From Edaphobacter dinghuensis (GTDB taxonomy: Bacteria; Acidobacteriota; Terriglobia; Terriglobales; Acidobacteriaceae): 64,000 nt of DNA. Below, in pieces: positions 44,993-54,685 of this stretch; the first letter of the stretch is position 1; each line of letters begins with the position of its first letter. The notes under the pieces are model-generated. The model had not been told where the DNA came from. It ran no database searches and saw only the letters and a list, made by a program, of their open reading frames with translations. The translations under genes were made by a program, and so were the position numbers. The stretch covers positions 1,178,001 through 1,242,000 of the forward strand of contig NZ_BMGT01000002.1 in the NCBI RefSeq assembly GCF_014640335.1. Reading direction: 5' to 3'.

Positions 44993-46270
44993 ATGCCCAG
45001 AAGTGCGGTTGCCGAAAGTCCAGGCGAAAAATTGAACCCAGAAGCAATTCGTGAGCAACTCGAGTCGATCGTTCAGGACCCTGCCTTTCGATCCAGCAAA
45101 CGCTCCATTCAATTCCTGAGATATGTCGTAGAGAAGACCCTGAGTGGAGACGCCGACCAGATTAAGGAGCGGACCATCGGGGTGGAGGTCTTTGGGCGGC
45201 CTCCTTCGTACGACACCAACGAAGACCATATCGTGCGAACGGCTGCCAGCGAGCTTCGCAAGCGGCTGGCAATCTACTACGGCGAGGAGAAGCATCGCTC
45301 CGAGTTGCGCATGAGTCTTGTGCCGGGATCGTATATCCCTCAGTTCAAACTTCCGGAACCGGCAGGGGCCGTAGCTGAGACTGACGCCGGGATGGATGGA
45401 GTCGGCGGACTGGCAACCATTACCGCCGCCGAACTGGAATTGAAAGAACCTCTGGTCGTCAGCGCCGCAACAGAACGAAGCTGGAAGAACTGGTACACCG
45501 TTTCTACCGTGGCTGTGGTTTTGCTGGTGGCGGTCTTCGGGTATCTGTGGTTTCGCCCACAAAGCGCCCAGGCCCTATTTTGGAAACCGGTAGTGGAGAC
45601 ACCGGGAGCAGTTCTTTTGGCGGTGGGTGATGTTCCCAACGGACCACCCTCATCGACTCCGGGAGAGACAGCCTCTTCGCTCCCCATCATTCATAAGACC
45701 TCGTCGACAACCGTTCCTTTTGCCGATGCGGTGACGACGGCGCGAGTTCTGGGCGTCCTGCAGTTGCAGGGCAAGAGAGTCATGATCCGACGGGAAGAGG
45801 CCAGCTCCTTCACAGACCTGCGAGAAGGGCCGGTGGTACTCATCGGCGCCTTCAATAACGAGTGGAGCCTGAGGCTGACGCAACAACTGCGCTACAGCCT
45901 GGCGCTCGATGCGGAGAAGCACCTTATCTACATTAAAGACGCCAAGAATCCATCGCTTCGAACCTGGAGCTGGGCAACGGACAAGTCGACCGACGATCAA
46001 GGAGCTGCAGGCGGCCCAGTGCTGATGGACTATGCGCTTATCTCCCGCATATGGAACTCAGAGACGGGGCATGTCGTAATCGTCGTCGGCGGTCTTTATA
46101 CCTATGGGACGGAGACCGCTGGGGAATTTCTCTCCGACCCTCAGTTGATGCAAACGATCGCAAAGCAGATACCGAAGAACTCGCATACCAACCTGCAGAT
46201 TGTGCTGGGAACGACAGTGACCGATGCCGTAGCCGGCCCTCCCAAAGTGCTTGCAGTCTCGGCCGAGTAG
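44993..46270 (+). CDS. Membrane-anchored protein with ToxR/CadC-like N-terminal region (candidate regulator)
   Basis: 425 aa. Residues about 15-115 are charged and helical and include VFGRPPSYDTNEDHIVRTA, then ASELRKRLAIYYGE followed by MSLVPGSYIPQF. The last part recalls the recognition helix plus C-terminal hairpin of OmpR-type winged helices (xxSRLRKKL ... VRGVGYRF). One membrane helix lies near 165-187 (YTVSTVAVVLLVAVFGYLW) and about 235 residues follow, probably periplasmic. I infer a membrane-tethered one-component regulator of the CadC/ToxR kind; the N-terminal similarity is by eye only. The next genes are a TonB receptor and xylan hydrolases. Confidence 0.65.
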   Translation: MPRSAVAESPGEKLNPEAIREQLESIVQDPAFRSSKRSIQFLRYVVEKTLSGDADQIKERTIGVEVFGRPPSYDTNEDHIVRTAASELRKRLAIYYGEEKHRSELRMSLVPGSYIPQFKLPEPAGAVAETDAGMDGVGGLATITAAELELKEPLVVSAATERSWKNWYTVSTVAVVLLVAVFGYLWFRPQSAQALFWKPVVETPGAVLLAVGDVPNGPPSSTPGETASSLPIIHKTSSTTVPFADAVTTARVLGVLQLQGKRVMIRREEASSFTDLREGPVVLIGAFNNEWSLRLTQQLRYSLALDAEKHLIYIKDAKNPSLRTWSWATDKSTDDQGAAGGPVLMDYALISRIWNSETGHVVIVVGGLYTYGTETAGEFLSDPQLMQTIAKQIPKNSHTNLQIVLGTTVTDAVAGPPKVLAVSAE

Positions 46271-46319
46271 TGGCGAAGTGGTTCGACCAAATCTAAAAGC
46301 TGCAAAATCAAGTAGCTGA

Positions 46320-46336
46320 AAATAAGTCACTTATTT
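46320..46336. promoter_or_regulatory. Perfect 17-bp palindrome (operator candidate 1)
   Basis: aaataagtcacttattt: 8-base arms around a central c, in the 305-base gap between the membrane-regulator candidate and the TonB-dependent receptor gene. There is no U-tract as needed for a terminator. Confidence 0.6.
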
Positions 46337-46338
46337 AA

Positions 46339-46355
46339 TTCCTGACAGTCAGGAA
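46339..46355. promoter_or_regulatory. Perfect 17-bp palindrome (operator candidate 2)
   Basis: ttcctgacagtcaggaa: 8-base arms around a central a, centred 19 bases from operator candidate 1. The half-site ttcctgac recurs at 46519-46526, closer to the receptor start. Confidence 0.65.
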
Positions 46356-46575
46356 CCGTATCTGTCTATCTTTATGTCGCTTGCGCTCGATAGAAATCGG
46401 CTTCGAATTAGCCACCCTCCTTTTCGAGCGATGAAAGCGGAGATAACGGAGAGCTAAATCGGGAGAGATTGGCGCGATAGGTCATTTTGCCGGGCAGATT
46501 GAAGCCTGCCGAAGCTGATTCCTGACCTGCGCCTGAAGATCTCTCCCTACCGAGGCAATTTTGAGGAGACCTTTG

Positions 46576-49500
46576 ATGAAACATCTTTTACGCACAATCC
46601 AGTGGTTCACCGTCTTTTGCGTTCTCAGCCTTGTGACGCCTCACTCCCTCTTCGGACAGGGACTCGCTCGCATCTCGGGAACGGTAACGGACTCTTCGGG
46701 TGCGGCGATTCCGAATGCCACAGTAGTAGCCACGCGGCTCAGCACGGGAGACAAGACCACGGTAACCTCCAACGGTACAGGCGATTATGTCTTTCCGTCG
46801 CTGGCACCAGCCGAGTACAGCATCGGTGTTACTTCGGCCGGCTTTGCCGGGTTTCTGCAGAAAAGTGTTGTCCTTCAGGCCGACCAATCGGTGACGGTCA
46901 ATGCGACGATGACGGTGGGCAGCAATACTCAGGTCATTAACGTCGATTCCGCTCCGCCACAGGTAGACACCACCACCGGCACGCTATCCCAGGTCATCGA
47001 CGAAAAGCGGGTGAACGACCTTCCCCTGAATGGCCGTAATGCCGCCGCGCTGACGACGCTGGTTCCGGGTGTCGTCGTTGCACCGTCGGCCAACATCGAC
47101 CAGGGTCAGACCAAGACCTTTCCGGTAGTGGCTGCGGTGACCATCAATGGAACCCGTGCCAACCAGGTGAACTACATGCTGGATGGCGGTAATAACGTCG
47201 ACGAGTACACCAACGTCAACGCTCCCTTCCCTATGCCCGATGCGCTGCAGGAGTTCAGCGTGCAGACCAGCAACTACAACGCCGAGTATGGCCAGAACGC
47301 CGGTGGCGTGGTAAACATCATCACCCGCAGCGGCTCGAATAAATTTCACGGCGATGCCTTTGAATACCTGCGAAACCGGGTCTTCAACGCAGCAAACTAC
47401 TTCAGCTACGTCGGTACCAAGAAGACGGTCGATCCACTCAAACGCAATCAGTTTGGAGGCACCATCGGGGGCCCGGTCGTCATTCCACACCTCTACAACG
47501 GTGCGGACAAGACCTTCTTCTTCTTTGGCGTGCAATCGACGCGGCTCCGCACCAATGGCGTAGGCGGAACGGCATTTCTTCCGACTCCAGCCCAGCTTGC
47601 GGGAACCTTTGCCGGGGTGTCGAGCCCGATCCTGAATCCCAAGACGCTGCTTCCCTACCCATGCACTCCGACAGGCAACACATTTACCTGCCAGGTCAAT
47701 CCGAACGACTACAACCAGTCGTCACTGGCTCTGCTGAAGTATCTGCCGACGATCAACGGAACCGATGGAACGTACCAGTTTTTCCGTCCGAGCATACAGA
47801 ATTACATCGAATACACGGGCCGCGTCGATCAGGCGCTGGGAGCCAATGACCATCTCACCCTGCGCTACTTCTACGACAGCTTCGACAATGCCGGTGTGCT
47901 CGATACGACAGACCTTCTGAGCTACTCCGATCAGGCTGCGATTCGCTATCACAATGCGCTGATCTCAGAGACGCACACCTTCAACGATCACCTGTTGAAC
48001 AACTTCAGCCTGAGTTACCAGATCGAAGACGCTTCGCGCGGACCGCTGGCGGGAGCACCAAATGTGAATGACCTGGGCGTGAATGTCTGGCAGCCCGCCT
48101 TCAAACAGATTAATCAGATCCAGGTGACCAACTTCTTTACGATTGGCGACAACCCGGCGGCGAGCTTCCGCCGCAACAACTACACACTGGCCGACGATCT
48201 CCACTGGGTATTGGGAAATCACACACTGAGCTTCGGATTTCACGGCGAGTTAGCCAAGGTCGATGTCGACAATCAGTATCAACAGCCCGGCATCTTCCAG
48301 TTCAACAGCAACGCCTCCATCTCAAATCCTTTGGCCGACTATCTGCTGGGAGGTCTGACGAACTTTCAGCAAGCCTCGGGACAATACTTCAACAACCGCT
48401 ATCATGTGACCGGTTACTACGCACAGGATAGTTGGAAGGTGAACCGGCGGCTCACATTGAACTATGGAATTCGCTATGAGCCTTTCGCCCCGCAGCACGA
48501 GAGCCATGAGCGCGAGGGAATGTTTAGCCCAGCCGCGCGCGCTGCCGGTACTGTTTCGACGACGCATCCCAATGCGCTTGCCGGTCTGCTCTTTCCCGGC
48601 GATGCAGGATTCGTCGAGAACATGGTCCACCCCATCTACTCTCACTTCATGCCTCGTGTTGGATTCGCGCTGGATGTCTTCGGCGATGGAAAGACCAGCA
48701 TTCGCGGCGGTGCCGGGCAGTTTTATGACACGCGCCTGCCGGGAGTCTTCGATAACATCTTTGCCAACTCCGTTCCGTTTGTCGCCTCCGTCAACGTGCA
48801 GTTTCTGCCGACGGCACTGGCCAATTTCTCAGACCCCTACGCGAGCGTAGCGGGCGGCAATCCGTTCCCTGCGCCGCAACCTCCGCCCGCAAGCTTCTTC
48901 ACAACGGCGAACTATCAGTCGTCCAGCTACAGCACGTTCGATCCAACGACGTTCCGTCTGCCCGTGACCTATTCCTGGAACCTCGCGGTTGAGCAACAAC
49001 TGACTGACAAGCTCTCCAGTCGCATCGCCTATGTCGGATCGCGCAGCAATCACCAGTACGTGCCGTCGGACATCAATCCGACTTATAACCAGGGGCCGAA
49101 CGTAGGCAAGCGCGTCTACTATTCGCCCAACCTGTTGCAGAACTACACGCAGCCCATCGCGCTGGTGGATACGGGCGGAAACGCAATTTATCACTCGATG
49201 CAGGCCTCCTTGCAAAACCGAGTGAGCACAGGACTGACACTCTTTCTGAACTACACATGGTCGAAGGCAATTGATAACTTCCCGTTCGGCGCATCGGCCA
49301 CCGCGGTCGTGCCAGGATCGGGATACTCGCTTCCGGTCTACGAGCCTAACTTCAAGCGTCTGGACTATGGCCCTTCGGACTACGACCATCGCAACGTGGT
49401 ATCTCTCTCGTACGTTTGGATCTTGCCAAAACTCAGCAAAGGTAATCCCGTAGTTCGATACGCTGCCAACGGCTGGCAGACCAATGGCATCCTCGCCTTC

Positions 49501-49938
49501 CGCAGCGGCGATCCACTCACGATCACCGGCGCAGGCAACAGCGGAACCAACCTGAATCGCGAGCGCGGCGTGTGGAACGGTCAGAATCCTTATGGCGGAA
49601 ACGCCTGCGGAGGAGTCAGCACTGCATGCAAGTCATATCTGAATACTGCTAACTTCTCGACCAATCCGAGCTATAAGGTAAACCTGCCATTGTCATACGG
49701 AAACATCGTGAAGGGTAGCTTCGTCGGACCGCAGTACACCGATTGGGACGTCAGCGTTGTGCGCTACTTCCCCGTGCACGAGGCCACACAGTTACAGTTC
49801 CGCGCGGAGTACTTCAACGTGCTGAACCATACCAACTTCGGCGACCCGAATGCCTCGGTGACCAACGGAGCCTTTGGCCGCGTCACATCGGCCAGCGATC
49901 CGCGCATCGCTCAGATGTCGCTGAAGCTATCGTTCTAA
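46576..49938 (+). CDS. TonB-dependent receptor with N-terminal carboxypeptidase-regulatory domain
   Basis: 1120 aa from the ATG at 46576; GAGGAG lies seven bases before it. After the signal peptide comes a CarboxypepD_reg-like domain (ARISGTVTDSSGAAIPNATVVA ... GTGDYVFPSLAPAEYSI), a plug region (RVNDLPLNGRNAAALTTLVPGV; GGVVNIITRSGSNKFHG) and a large barrel ending LKLSF. This is the Oar-like TonB receptor type abundant in Acidobacteriota. It probably imports or binds oligosaccharide; the following GH10 and GH3 genes suggest xylan fragments. Confidence 0.92.
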   Translation: MKHLLRTIQWFTVFCVLSLVTPHSLFGQGLARISGTVTDSSGAAIPNATVVATRLSTGDKTTVTSNGTGDYVFPSLAPAEYSIGVTSAGFAGFLQKSVVLQADQSVTVNATMTVGSNTQVINVDSAPPQVDTTTGTLSQVIDEKRVNDLPLNGRNAAALTTLVPGVVVAPSANIDQGQTKTFPVVAAVTINGTRANQVNYMLDGGNNVDEYTNVNAPFPMPDALQEFSVQTSNYNAEYGQNAGGVVNIITRSGSNKFHGDAFEYLRNRVFNAANYFSYVGTKKTVDPLKRNQFGGTIGGPVVIPHLYNGADKTFFFFGVQSTRLRTNGVGGTAFLPTPAQLAGTFAGVSSPILNPKTLLPYPCTPTGNTFTCQVNPNDYNQSSLALLKYLPTINGTDGTYQFFRPSIQNYIEYTGRVDQALGANDHLTLRYFYDSFDNAGVLDTTDLLSYSDQAAIRYHNALISETHTFNDHLLNNFSLSYQIEDASRGPLAGAPNVNDLGVNVWQPAFKQINQIQVTNFFTIGDNPAASFRRNNYTLADDLHWVLGNHTLSFGFHGELAKVDVDNQYQQPGIFQFNSNASISNPLADYLLGGLTNFQQASGQYFNNRYHVTGYYAQDSWKVNRRLTLNYGIRYEPFAPQHESHEREGMFSPAARAAGTVSTTHPNALAGLLFPGDAGFVENMVHPIYSHFMPRVGFALDVFGDGKTSIRGGAGQFYDTRLPGVFDNIFANSVPFVASVNVQFLPTALANFSDPYASVAGGNPFPAPQPPPASFFTTANYQSSSYSTFDPTTFRLPVTYSWNLAVEQQLTDKLSSRIAYVGSRSNHQYVPSDINPTYNQGPNVGKRVYYSPNLLQNYTQPIALVDTGGNAIYHSMQASLQNRVSTGLTLFLNYTWSKAIDNFPFGASATAVVPGSGYSLPVYEPNFKRLDYGPSDYDHRNVVSLSYVWILPKLSKGNPVVRYAANGWQTNGILAFRSGDPLTITGAGNSGTNLNRERGVWNGQNPYGGNACGGVSTACKSYLNTANFSTNPSYKVNLPLSYGNIVKGSFVGPQYTDWDVSVVRYFPVHEATQLQFRAEYFNVLNHTNFGDPNASVTNGAFGRVTSASDPRIAQMSLKLSF

Positions 49939-50040
49939 TCGCTTGAGCACAAGCATCGGCATGTGGTGTAAAGAAGATCTCTTTGCACCACATGCCTTCA
50001 CTTTCTTCGACTTCGCTGGCGATGGCATAGAGGATCAATA

Positions 50041-51300
50041 ATGGCAACACGAAGAGAGATGTTGGCTGGAGGATTAAAGACCGCAGCTTCACTCGCACTT
50101 GCTCGAACGACAATCAACAGCACATTACTCGCGCAGGTTGCGCAGCATCCTGACGATATGACGCTAAATAGTGCGCCGCGGCAGCAGACCTTTCCGCCAC
50201 CAGACTTTGGGCTGATACCGGCGATGCTTCCGAAGGAGGCGAAAGCGGTTGCAGGCGTAGAATCGTTGAAAGCTCACGCGGCGCAGCATCAACTCATTTC
50301 GGGAGCCGCAGTTGTTGTTCACCTGCTCGAGAATGATCCAGCGCTGGCAGAGTTGATTGTTGATCAGTGCGGCATCCTTGTGCCTGAGAGCGAGTTGAAG
50401 TGGTGTGCACTTCGTCCCACGCAGTACGCGTTCGACTTCTCGCAGGCCGATGCACTCTTCGCCTTTGCAGAGAAGCATCAAATGCTGGTTCGCGGACACA
50501 CGCTGGTCTGGCACAATAGCGTTCCCGATTGGCTCATCGCTGCACCGGCAACTCTGGATGTGCGCGGCCTGCTCGTCGGACACATTAATACCGTGATGGG
50601 ACGATATCGAGTACGAGTTCACTCGTGGGATGTCGTGAATGAAGCCATCCTGCCGAAGGATGCAATCCCCGGTGGGCTGAGAAAGTCTTTCTGGTACGAG
50701 CGTGTCGGCGCAGACTACATCGACCTTGCGTATAACACGGCGCGCGAAGCAGACCCAAAAGCGAAGCTAACCTATAACGACTACGGCGTCGAGTACGACA
50801 ACGTAGAGGACGAAGAACGTCGGCGCGCGATCCTCGAACTATTGCGTGGGATGCAGTCGCGCAGAGTTCCGCTCGATGCGGTTGGGATTCAGTCGCATAT
50901 TAAGGCAGCTTCGCCTTCAACAATCGGCAAGGGATTGGCAGATTACATTGAGGCCATCCGCGCAATGAAGCTCGAAGTCTATCTGACCGAGCTTGATGTC
51001 AATGAGGACGATATTGCGTCGAATGAAGTCGCGGAACGGGACCGCTTAGTCGCGCAGACTTATAAAGATTTTCTCGGCGTCGCACTGAACAATGCCGCGG
51101 TAAAGCTGGTGTTGACGTGGGGCATCAGCGATCGTAGAACGTGGCTGAACGACGGCCCGACACACCATCGCAAGCAGCCGAATCGGCCCCAGCGTTCTCT
51201 TCCCTTCGATCCGGAGTATCGGCCAACGCCAGCGTTTTTTGCCATGCGTAGCAGCTTCGATAGGCGGAGCGTGAAGAAACAAACAGACGGCAACGTTTAG
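50041..51300 (+). CDS. Endo-1,4-beta-xylanase, glycoside hydrolase family 10
   Basis: 419 aa. The N-terminus TRREMLAGGLKTAASLALA looks like a Tat-type signal. GH10 motifs are clear: LKWCALRPTQYAFDFSQAD, VRGHTLVWHN, the acid/base Glu in SWDVVNEAI (about 201) and the nucleophile Glu in VYLTELDVNE (about 317), then LVLTWGISDRRTWL. It hydrolyses internal xylan bonds outside the cytosol. GAGGATCAATA precedes the ATG. It follows the receptor by about 100 bases. Confidence 0.95.
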   Translation: MATRREMLAGGLKTAASLALARTTINSTLLAQVAQHPDDMTLNSAPRQQTFPPPDFGLIPAMLPKEAKAVAGVESLKAHAAQHQLISGAAVVVHLLENDPALAELIVDQCGILVPESELKWCALRPTQYAFDFSQADALFAFAEKHQMLVRGHTLVWHNSVPDWLIAAPATLDVRGLLVGHINTVMGRYRVRVHSWDVVNEAILPKDAIPGGLRKSFWYERVGADYIDLAYNTAREADPKAKLTYNDYGVEYDNVEDEERRRAILELLRGMQSRRVPLDAVGIQSHIKAASPSTIGKGLADYIEAIRAMKLEVYLTELDVNEDDIASNEVAERDRLVAQTYKDFLGVALNNAAVKLVLTWGISDRRTWLNDGPTHHRKQPNRPQRSLPFDPEYRPTPAFFAMRSSFDRRSVKKQTDGNV

Positions 51301-51362
51301 CAGACTCATCTTTAACCGGGCCCGCCGCATGCGGGCTCTCTACCTACAAGGAACTCTTCTGC

Positions 51363-54014
51363 ATGGCCTTCGTCGTCGCCGTCTTTCTATTATTAGTCGT
51401 CTCTCCTGCTTGCCTGTTTGCTGCTACACCGTCTTCGCACAGCCAGGACAAGACTCCTCTCTATCTTGATCCAAACGCTCCTCTGCAACAGCGTGTCGAT
51501 GATCTGGTTGGGCGAATGACGCTCGAAGAAAAAGTCTCACAGATGCAGAACGAAGCACCGGCCATTCCTCGCCTGCATGTACCTTCGTACGACTGGTGGA
51601 ATGAAGGTCTGCACGGCATGGCGCGTTCCGGCTATGCAACCGTATTTCCGCAGGCAATCGGGCTGGCTGCAACCTGGGACACAAGCTTGATCGAGCGAAT
51701 CGGCGACGTCGTCTCGACCGAGGCACGTGCAAAGTACAACGAAGCGCAGCGCGAGGGAAATCACTCGATCTTTTACGGCCTCACCATCTGGTCGCCTAAC
51801 ATCAACATCGATCGTGATCCTCGCTGGGGACGTGGCCAGGAGACGTATGGCGAAGATCCGTTTCTGACCGGACAGATCGGTAGCGCCTTTGTTCGCGGAC
51901 TTCAGGGCGACAATCCTAAATATCTGAAGACTGTAGCCACGGCAAAACACTTTGCCGTGCATAGCGGACCCGAGTCGGAACGACACAGCTTCGATGCCGT
52001 GATCTCTCCTCACGACCTTGAAGACACCTACCTTCCCGCGTTTCGCGAGCTGGTGACTCAAGCACACGCGGACAGCGTGATGTGCGCCTATAACGCGGTC
52101 GATGGCGCACCCGCATGTGCCAACACCATGCTGTTGCAACAGAAGCTGAAGCACGACTGGGGATTTTCTGGCTTTGTCGTCTCCGATTGCGCTGCGATCT
52201 CCGACGTCAGCATTGGCCACAAGTATGCTCCTGATCTGGAACACGCAGCTGCTGTCTCCGTAAAGGCAGGTACCGACCTTAGTTGCGGCAAGGAGTATGC
52301 CGCCTTAGTTGGTGCTGTGCAGCATCACCTCATTGCAGAGTCAGACATTAACGCCGCCGTGCGCCGCCTGTTTACGGCACGATTTCGACTCGGCATGTTT
52401 GATCCAGTCGCGGCGGTTCCCTTCAATCAGATTCCGTTTTCGCAGAATGATTCTCCGCAACACGGACAGCTCTCGCTCGAAGCTGCTCGTGCTTCGATGG
52501 TGCTCCTGAAAGATGAACATGAGGCGTTGCCACTGCATTCTGGCTTGAAAAGTATTGCTGTGATCGGGCCAAATGCCGACACACTGCCAGCGCTCGAAGG
52601 AAACTATAACGGCGTGGCCTCTCATCCGGTGACTCCGCTCGAAGCATTGCAAAAGCAAATGCCTGGACACGTGCGATACGCGCAGGGATCGCCGTACGTC
52701 GATGGTGCTTCGTTGCCTGTACCTGAAACCTTGTTGCCTCACGGTTTGCGTGGGGAGTATTTCTCGGGCACAGATTTCAAGGGTGCTCCAGTAATGACCC
52801 GCATCGACCGCAGGATCGACTTCGACTGGAATGGCGCTTCACCGGCGCCAGGCGTCTCAGCCAAAGCGTTTGCCGTTCGCTGGACGGGCATGATAACCGC
52901 GCCTGCGCCCGGCACGCTCGACATGGGATTTGCCTTCGCGCACTGCAGCACTTGCGAGGATGCGGAGACGATCAAGGTATGGCTCGACGGCAAGCAGGTC
53001 TACGACTTCAGCCATGCGGCAACGCATGGCAGGCGTGCTCCGACGACGCCTTTCCAACTGGTGTTTGCCGATACAAATCCGCATCGGCTGCGCATTGAGT
53101 ACACACATCAGGCGCCTCACTTTGGAGCTGGACTTACTTTGAACTGGAAGCCGCCGATAGATGTGCTGCGTCAACAAGCGGTCGCGGCGGCGGATCAATC
53201 GGATGCGGTTTTGCTGTTTCTGGGATTGAGTCCTGAACTCGAGGGCGAGGAGATGCCGATTGCTGTGACAGGGTTTCGCGGAGGAGATCGCACATCGATT
53301 GAGCTACCGGACGCGCAGCAGCAACTGGTCTCTGCAATCGCAGCCACAGGCAAGCCGATTGTCATCGTGCTCATGAATGGAAGTGCGATCGCGCTTGGCG
53401 ACTCGGCCAAGAAGGCGGCGGCCATTCTTGAAGCTTGGTATCCAGGCGAAGCTGGCGGAACGGCAATTGCGGAGACGCTCTTTGGAGAGAACAATCCATC
53501 GGGACGATTGCCGATTACGTTCTATGCGAGCACGGCGCAGCTTCCACAGTTTGATGACTACAGCATGAGCGGTCGAACTTATCGCCACTTCAGCGGCGAA
53601 CCGCTTTACGGTTTTGGATATGGATTGAGTTACACGCGTTTTGGATATTCGGCGGGCAAGCTTTCGGCTTCGACGGTGCGAGCGGGACAACCGCTGAATG
53701 TGCAGGTCGAGGTGAAGAATGAGGGTGATCGCGACGGCGCGGAGACGGTTGAAGCTTATCTGATTCCGAAACATACGGAAGGAGCGCCGCTGCGCGAGTT
53801 GGTTGGATTTCAGAAGGTGCAGCTTTGCCGCGGAGAGAGCAAGACGGTGCAGATGACGTTGACGCCGCGCGAGTTGAGTCTTGTCGCCGAGGACGGCACG
53901 AGAAGCGTGCAGCAGGGCGAATACGAGCTTTATGTTGGCGGCGGACAGCCGGAAAAATCCAGCGGTGTGATGATGAGATTTCGAGTTCAGGGTCACTTCG
54001 ATTTGCAGCCCTAA
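51363..54014 (+). CDS. Glycoside hydrolase family 3 (beta-xylosidase/beta-glucosidase) with PA14 insert
   Basis: 883 aa. A signal peptide (FVVAVFLLLVVSPACLFAA) leads to the GH3 N-terminal barrel (YDWWNEGLHGMARSGYATVFPQAIGLAATWD; nucleophile Asp near 275 in FVVSDCAAISDV), the C-terminal sandwich, a PA14-like insert (LRGEYFSGTDFKGAPVMTRIDRRIDFDW, about 460-600) and a fibronectin-III-like end (VQVEVKNEGDRDGAETVEAYL). The EGLHG motif and domain order fit beta-xylosidase/arabinosidase subfamilies; this acts on oligosaccharides released by the GH10 enzyme 62 bases upstream. Confidence 0.93.
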   Translation: MAFVVAVFLLLVVSPACLFAATPSSHSQDKTPLYLDPNAPLQQRVDDLVGRMTLEEKVSQMQNEAPAIPRLHVPSYDWWNEGLHGMARSGYATVFPQAIGLAATWDTSLIERIGDVVSTEARAKYNEAQREGNHSIFYGLTIWSPNINIDRDPRWGRGQETYGEDPFLTGQIGSAFVRGLQGDNPKYLKTVATAKHFAVHSGPESERHSFDAVISPHDLEDTYLPAFRELVTQAHADSVMCAYNAVDGAPACANTMLLQQKLKHDWGFSGFVVSDCAAISDVSIGHKYAPDLEHAAAVSVKAGTDLSCGKEYAALVGAVQHHLIAESDINAAVRRLFTARFRLGMFDPVAAVPFNQIPFSQNDSPQHGQLSLEAARASMVLLKDEHEALPLHSGLKSIAVIGPNADTLPALEGNYNGVASHPVTPLEALQKQMPGHVRYAQGSPYVDGASLPVPETLLPHGLRGEYFSGTDFKGAPVMTRIDRRIDFDWNGASPAPGVSAKAFAVRWTGMITAPAPGTLDMGFAFAHCSTCEDAETIKVWLDGKQVYDFSHAATHGRRAPTTPFQLVFADTNPHRLRIEYTHQAPHFGAGLTLNWKPPIDVLRQQAVAAADQSDAVLLFLGLSPELEGEEMPIAVTGFRGGDRTSIELPDAQQQLVSAIAATGKPIVIVLMNGSAIALGDSAKKAAAILEAWYPGEAGGTAIAETLFGENNPSGRLPITFYASTAQLPQFDDYSMSGRTYRHFSGEPLYGFGYGLSYTRFGYSAGKLSASTVRAGQPLNVQVEVKNEGDRDGAETVEAYLIPKHTEGAPLRELVGFQKVQLCRGESKTVQMTLTPRELSLVAEDGTRSVQQGEYELYVGGGQPEKSSGVMMRFRVQGHFDLQP

Positions 54015-54185
54015 ACTCGGACTTTTTGGCTGAAAAACCGGGGTACCCCTCCCCCCGGACTAAAGTATCCAAAGTCTTCGAAAGAAAGGACATAAGTCCA
54101 AACCTAGTCTGGACCTGGTCCAGACCGTTATCGACTATTCCTTCTCGCGAAGGGGGTTTGGGAGAGCGGGGTTTGTCAAGCTCGA
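54015..54185. repeat. Intergenic repeat-like region with palindromes
   Basis: Contains ggggtacccctccccccgg and the perfect inverted repeat gtctggacctggtccagac (54107-54125, 9-base arms, central t), then a G-rich stretch to the NTF2-like gene stop. It has the look of the long intergenic repeats seen in Acidobacteriaceae genomes; that link is from general knowledge and is not shown by a second copy here. Confidence 0.45.
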
Positions 54186-54599
54186 CTACTTGTTCTGGAG
54201 GTCGAGGGTCATTTTGGTGAGGTCCATGAAGTTTCGGCCCTCGGTCAGTTGGCCGTTGTGACAGGTGATGAAGGAGGAGCCGAGGAGGCTGGTCTTTTTG
54301 CCGGTGGCGGGAAAGCCGAGACCGTCGCCGTTGTGGAGGGCGGTGCAGGTCCAGCGGATGGCGACGCGGTCTCCCTCGGCGAGGAGCTCGTCGATGTTGA
54401 TGTGGAGGTTCGTGAAGGCGTTGAGGAACTGTCGGTGGACAGCTTTGAAGCCTTCCGGGCCGACGAGGACGGAATCCGGGTCGGGAAAGCCGTAGACTTT
54501 GCCCTGCGGGTGGAAGAGTTCGTCGATGGTTGCTTCGCTGCCTTGATTCCAGACTTCTTCAAACCAGCGTCTTGCGAGGGCCTTGTTTTGATCTGACAT
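54186..54599 (-). CDS. NTF2-like / SnoaL-like polyketide-cyclase-fold protein
   Basis: 137 aa. The pattern is ALARRWFEEVWNQGSEATIDELFHPQ, then VGPEGFKAVHRQFLNAFTNLHINIDELLAEGDRVAIRWTCTALHNGD and the final strands IITCHNG-like and EGRNFMDLTKM, the usual SnoaL ester-cyclase-like cone. Most such proteins are small hydrolases or isomerases with unknown substrate. GAGGTG precedes the ATG at 54599. It is convergent with the GH3 gene. Confidence 0.85.
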   Translation of the reverse strand: MSDQNKALARRWFEEVWNQGSEATIDELFHPQGKVYGFPDPDSVLVGPEGFKAVHRQFLNAFTNLHINIDELLAEGDRVAIRWTCTALHNGDGLGFPATGKKTSLLGSSFITCHNGQLTEGRNFMDLTKMTLDLQNK

Positions 54600-54685
54600 A
54601 GCGACACCTCATGCGGGAAAGATTAGCACGCGGCGCAGCCGGTGGTATCGGCGTTGTTTGACCTTCGGCGTTGTCTGTTTCTTGT

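Noticed and set aside
44924..45562. N-terminal extension of the aldo/keto reductase frame by 213 codons
   Set aside because: It runs antisense to the membrane-regulator gene and lacks any domain; the GTG at 44923 has a proper AGGAG.
51320..51336. Hairpin gcccgc/gcgggc between GH10 and GH3 as a terminator
   Set aside because: Only six base pairs and no T-run; the two genes are probably co-transcribed.
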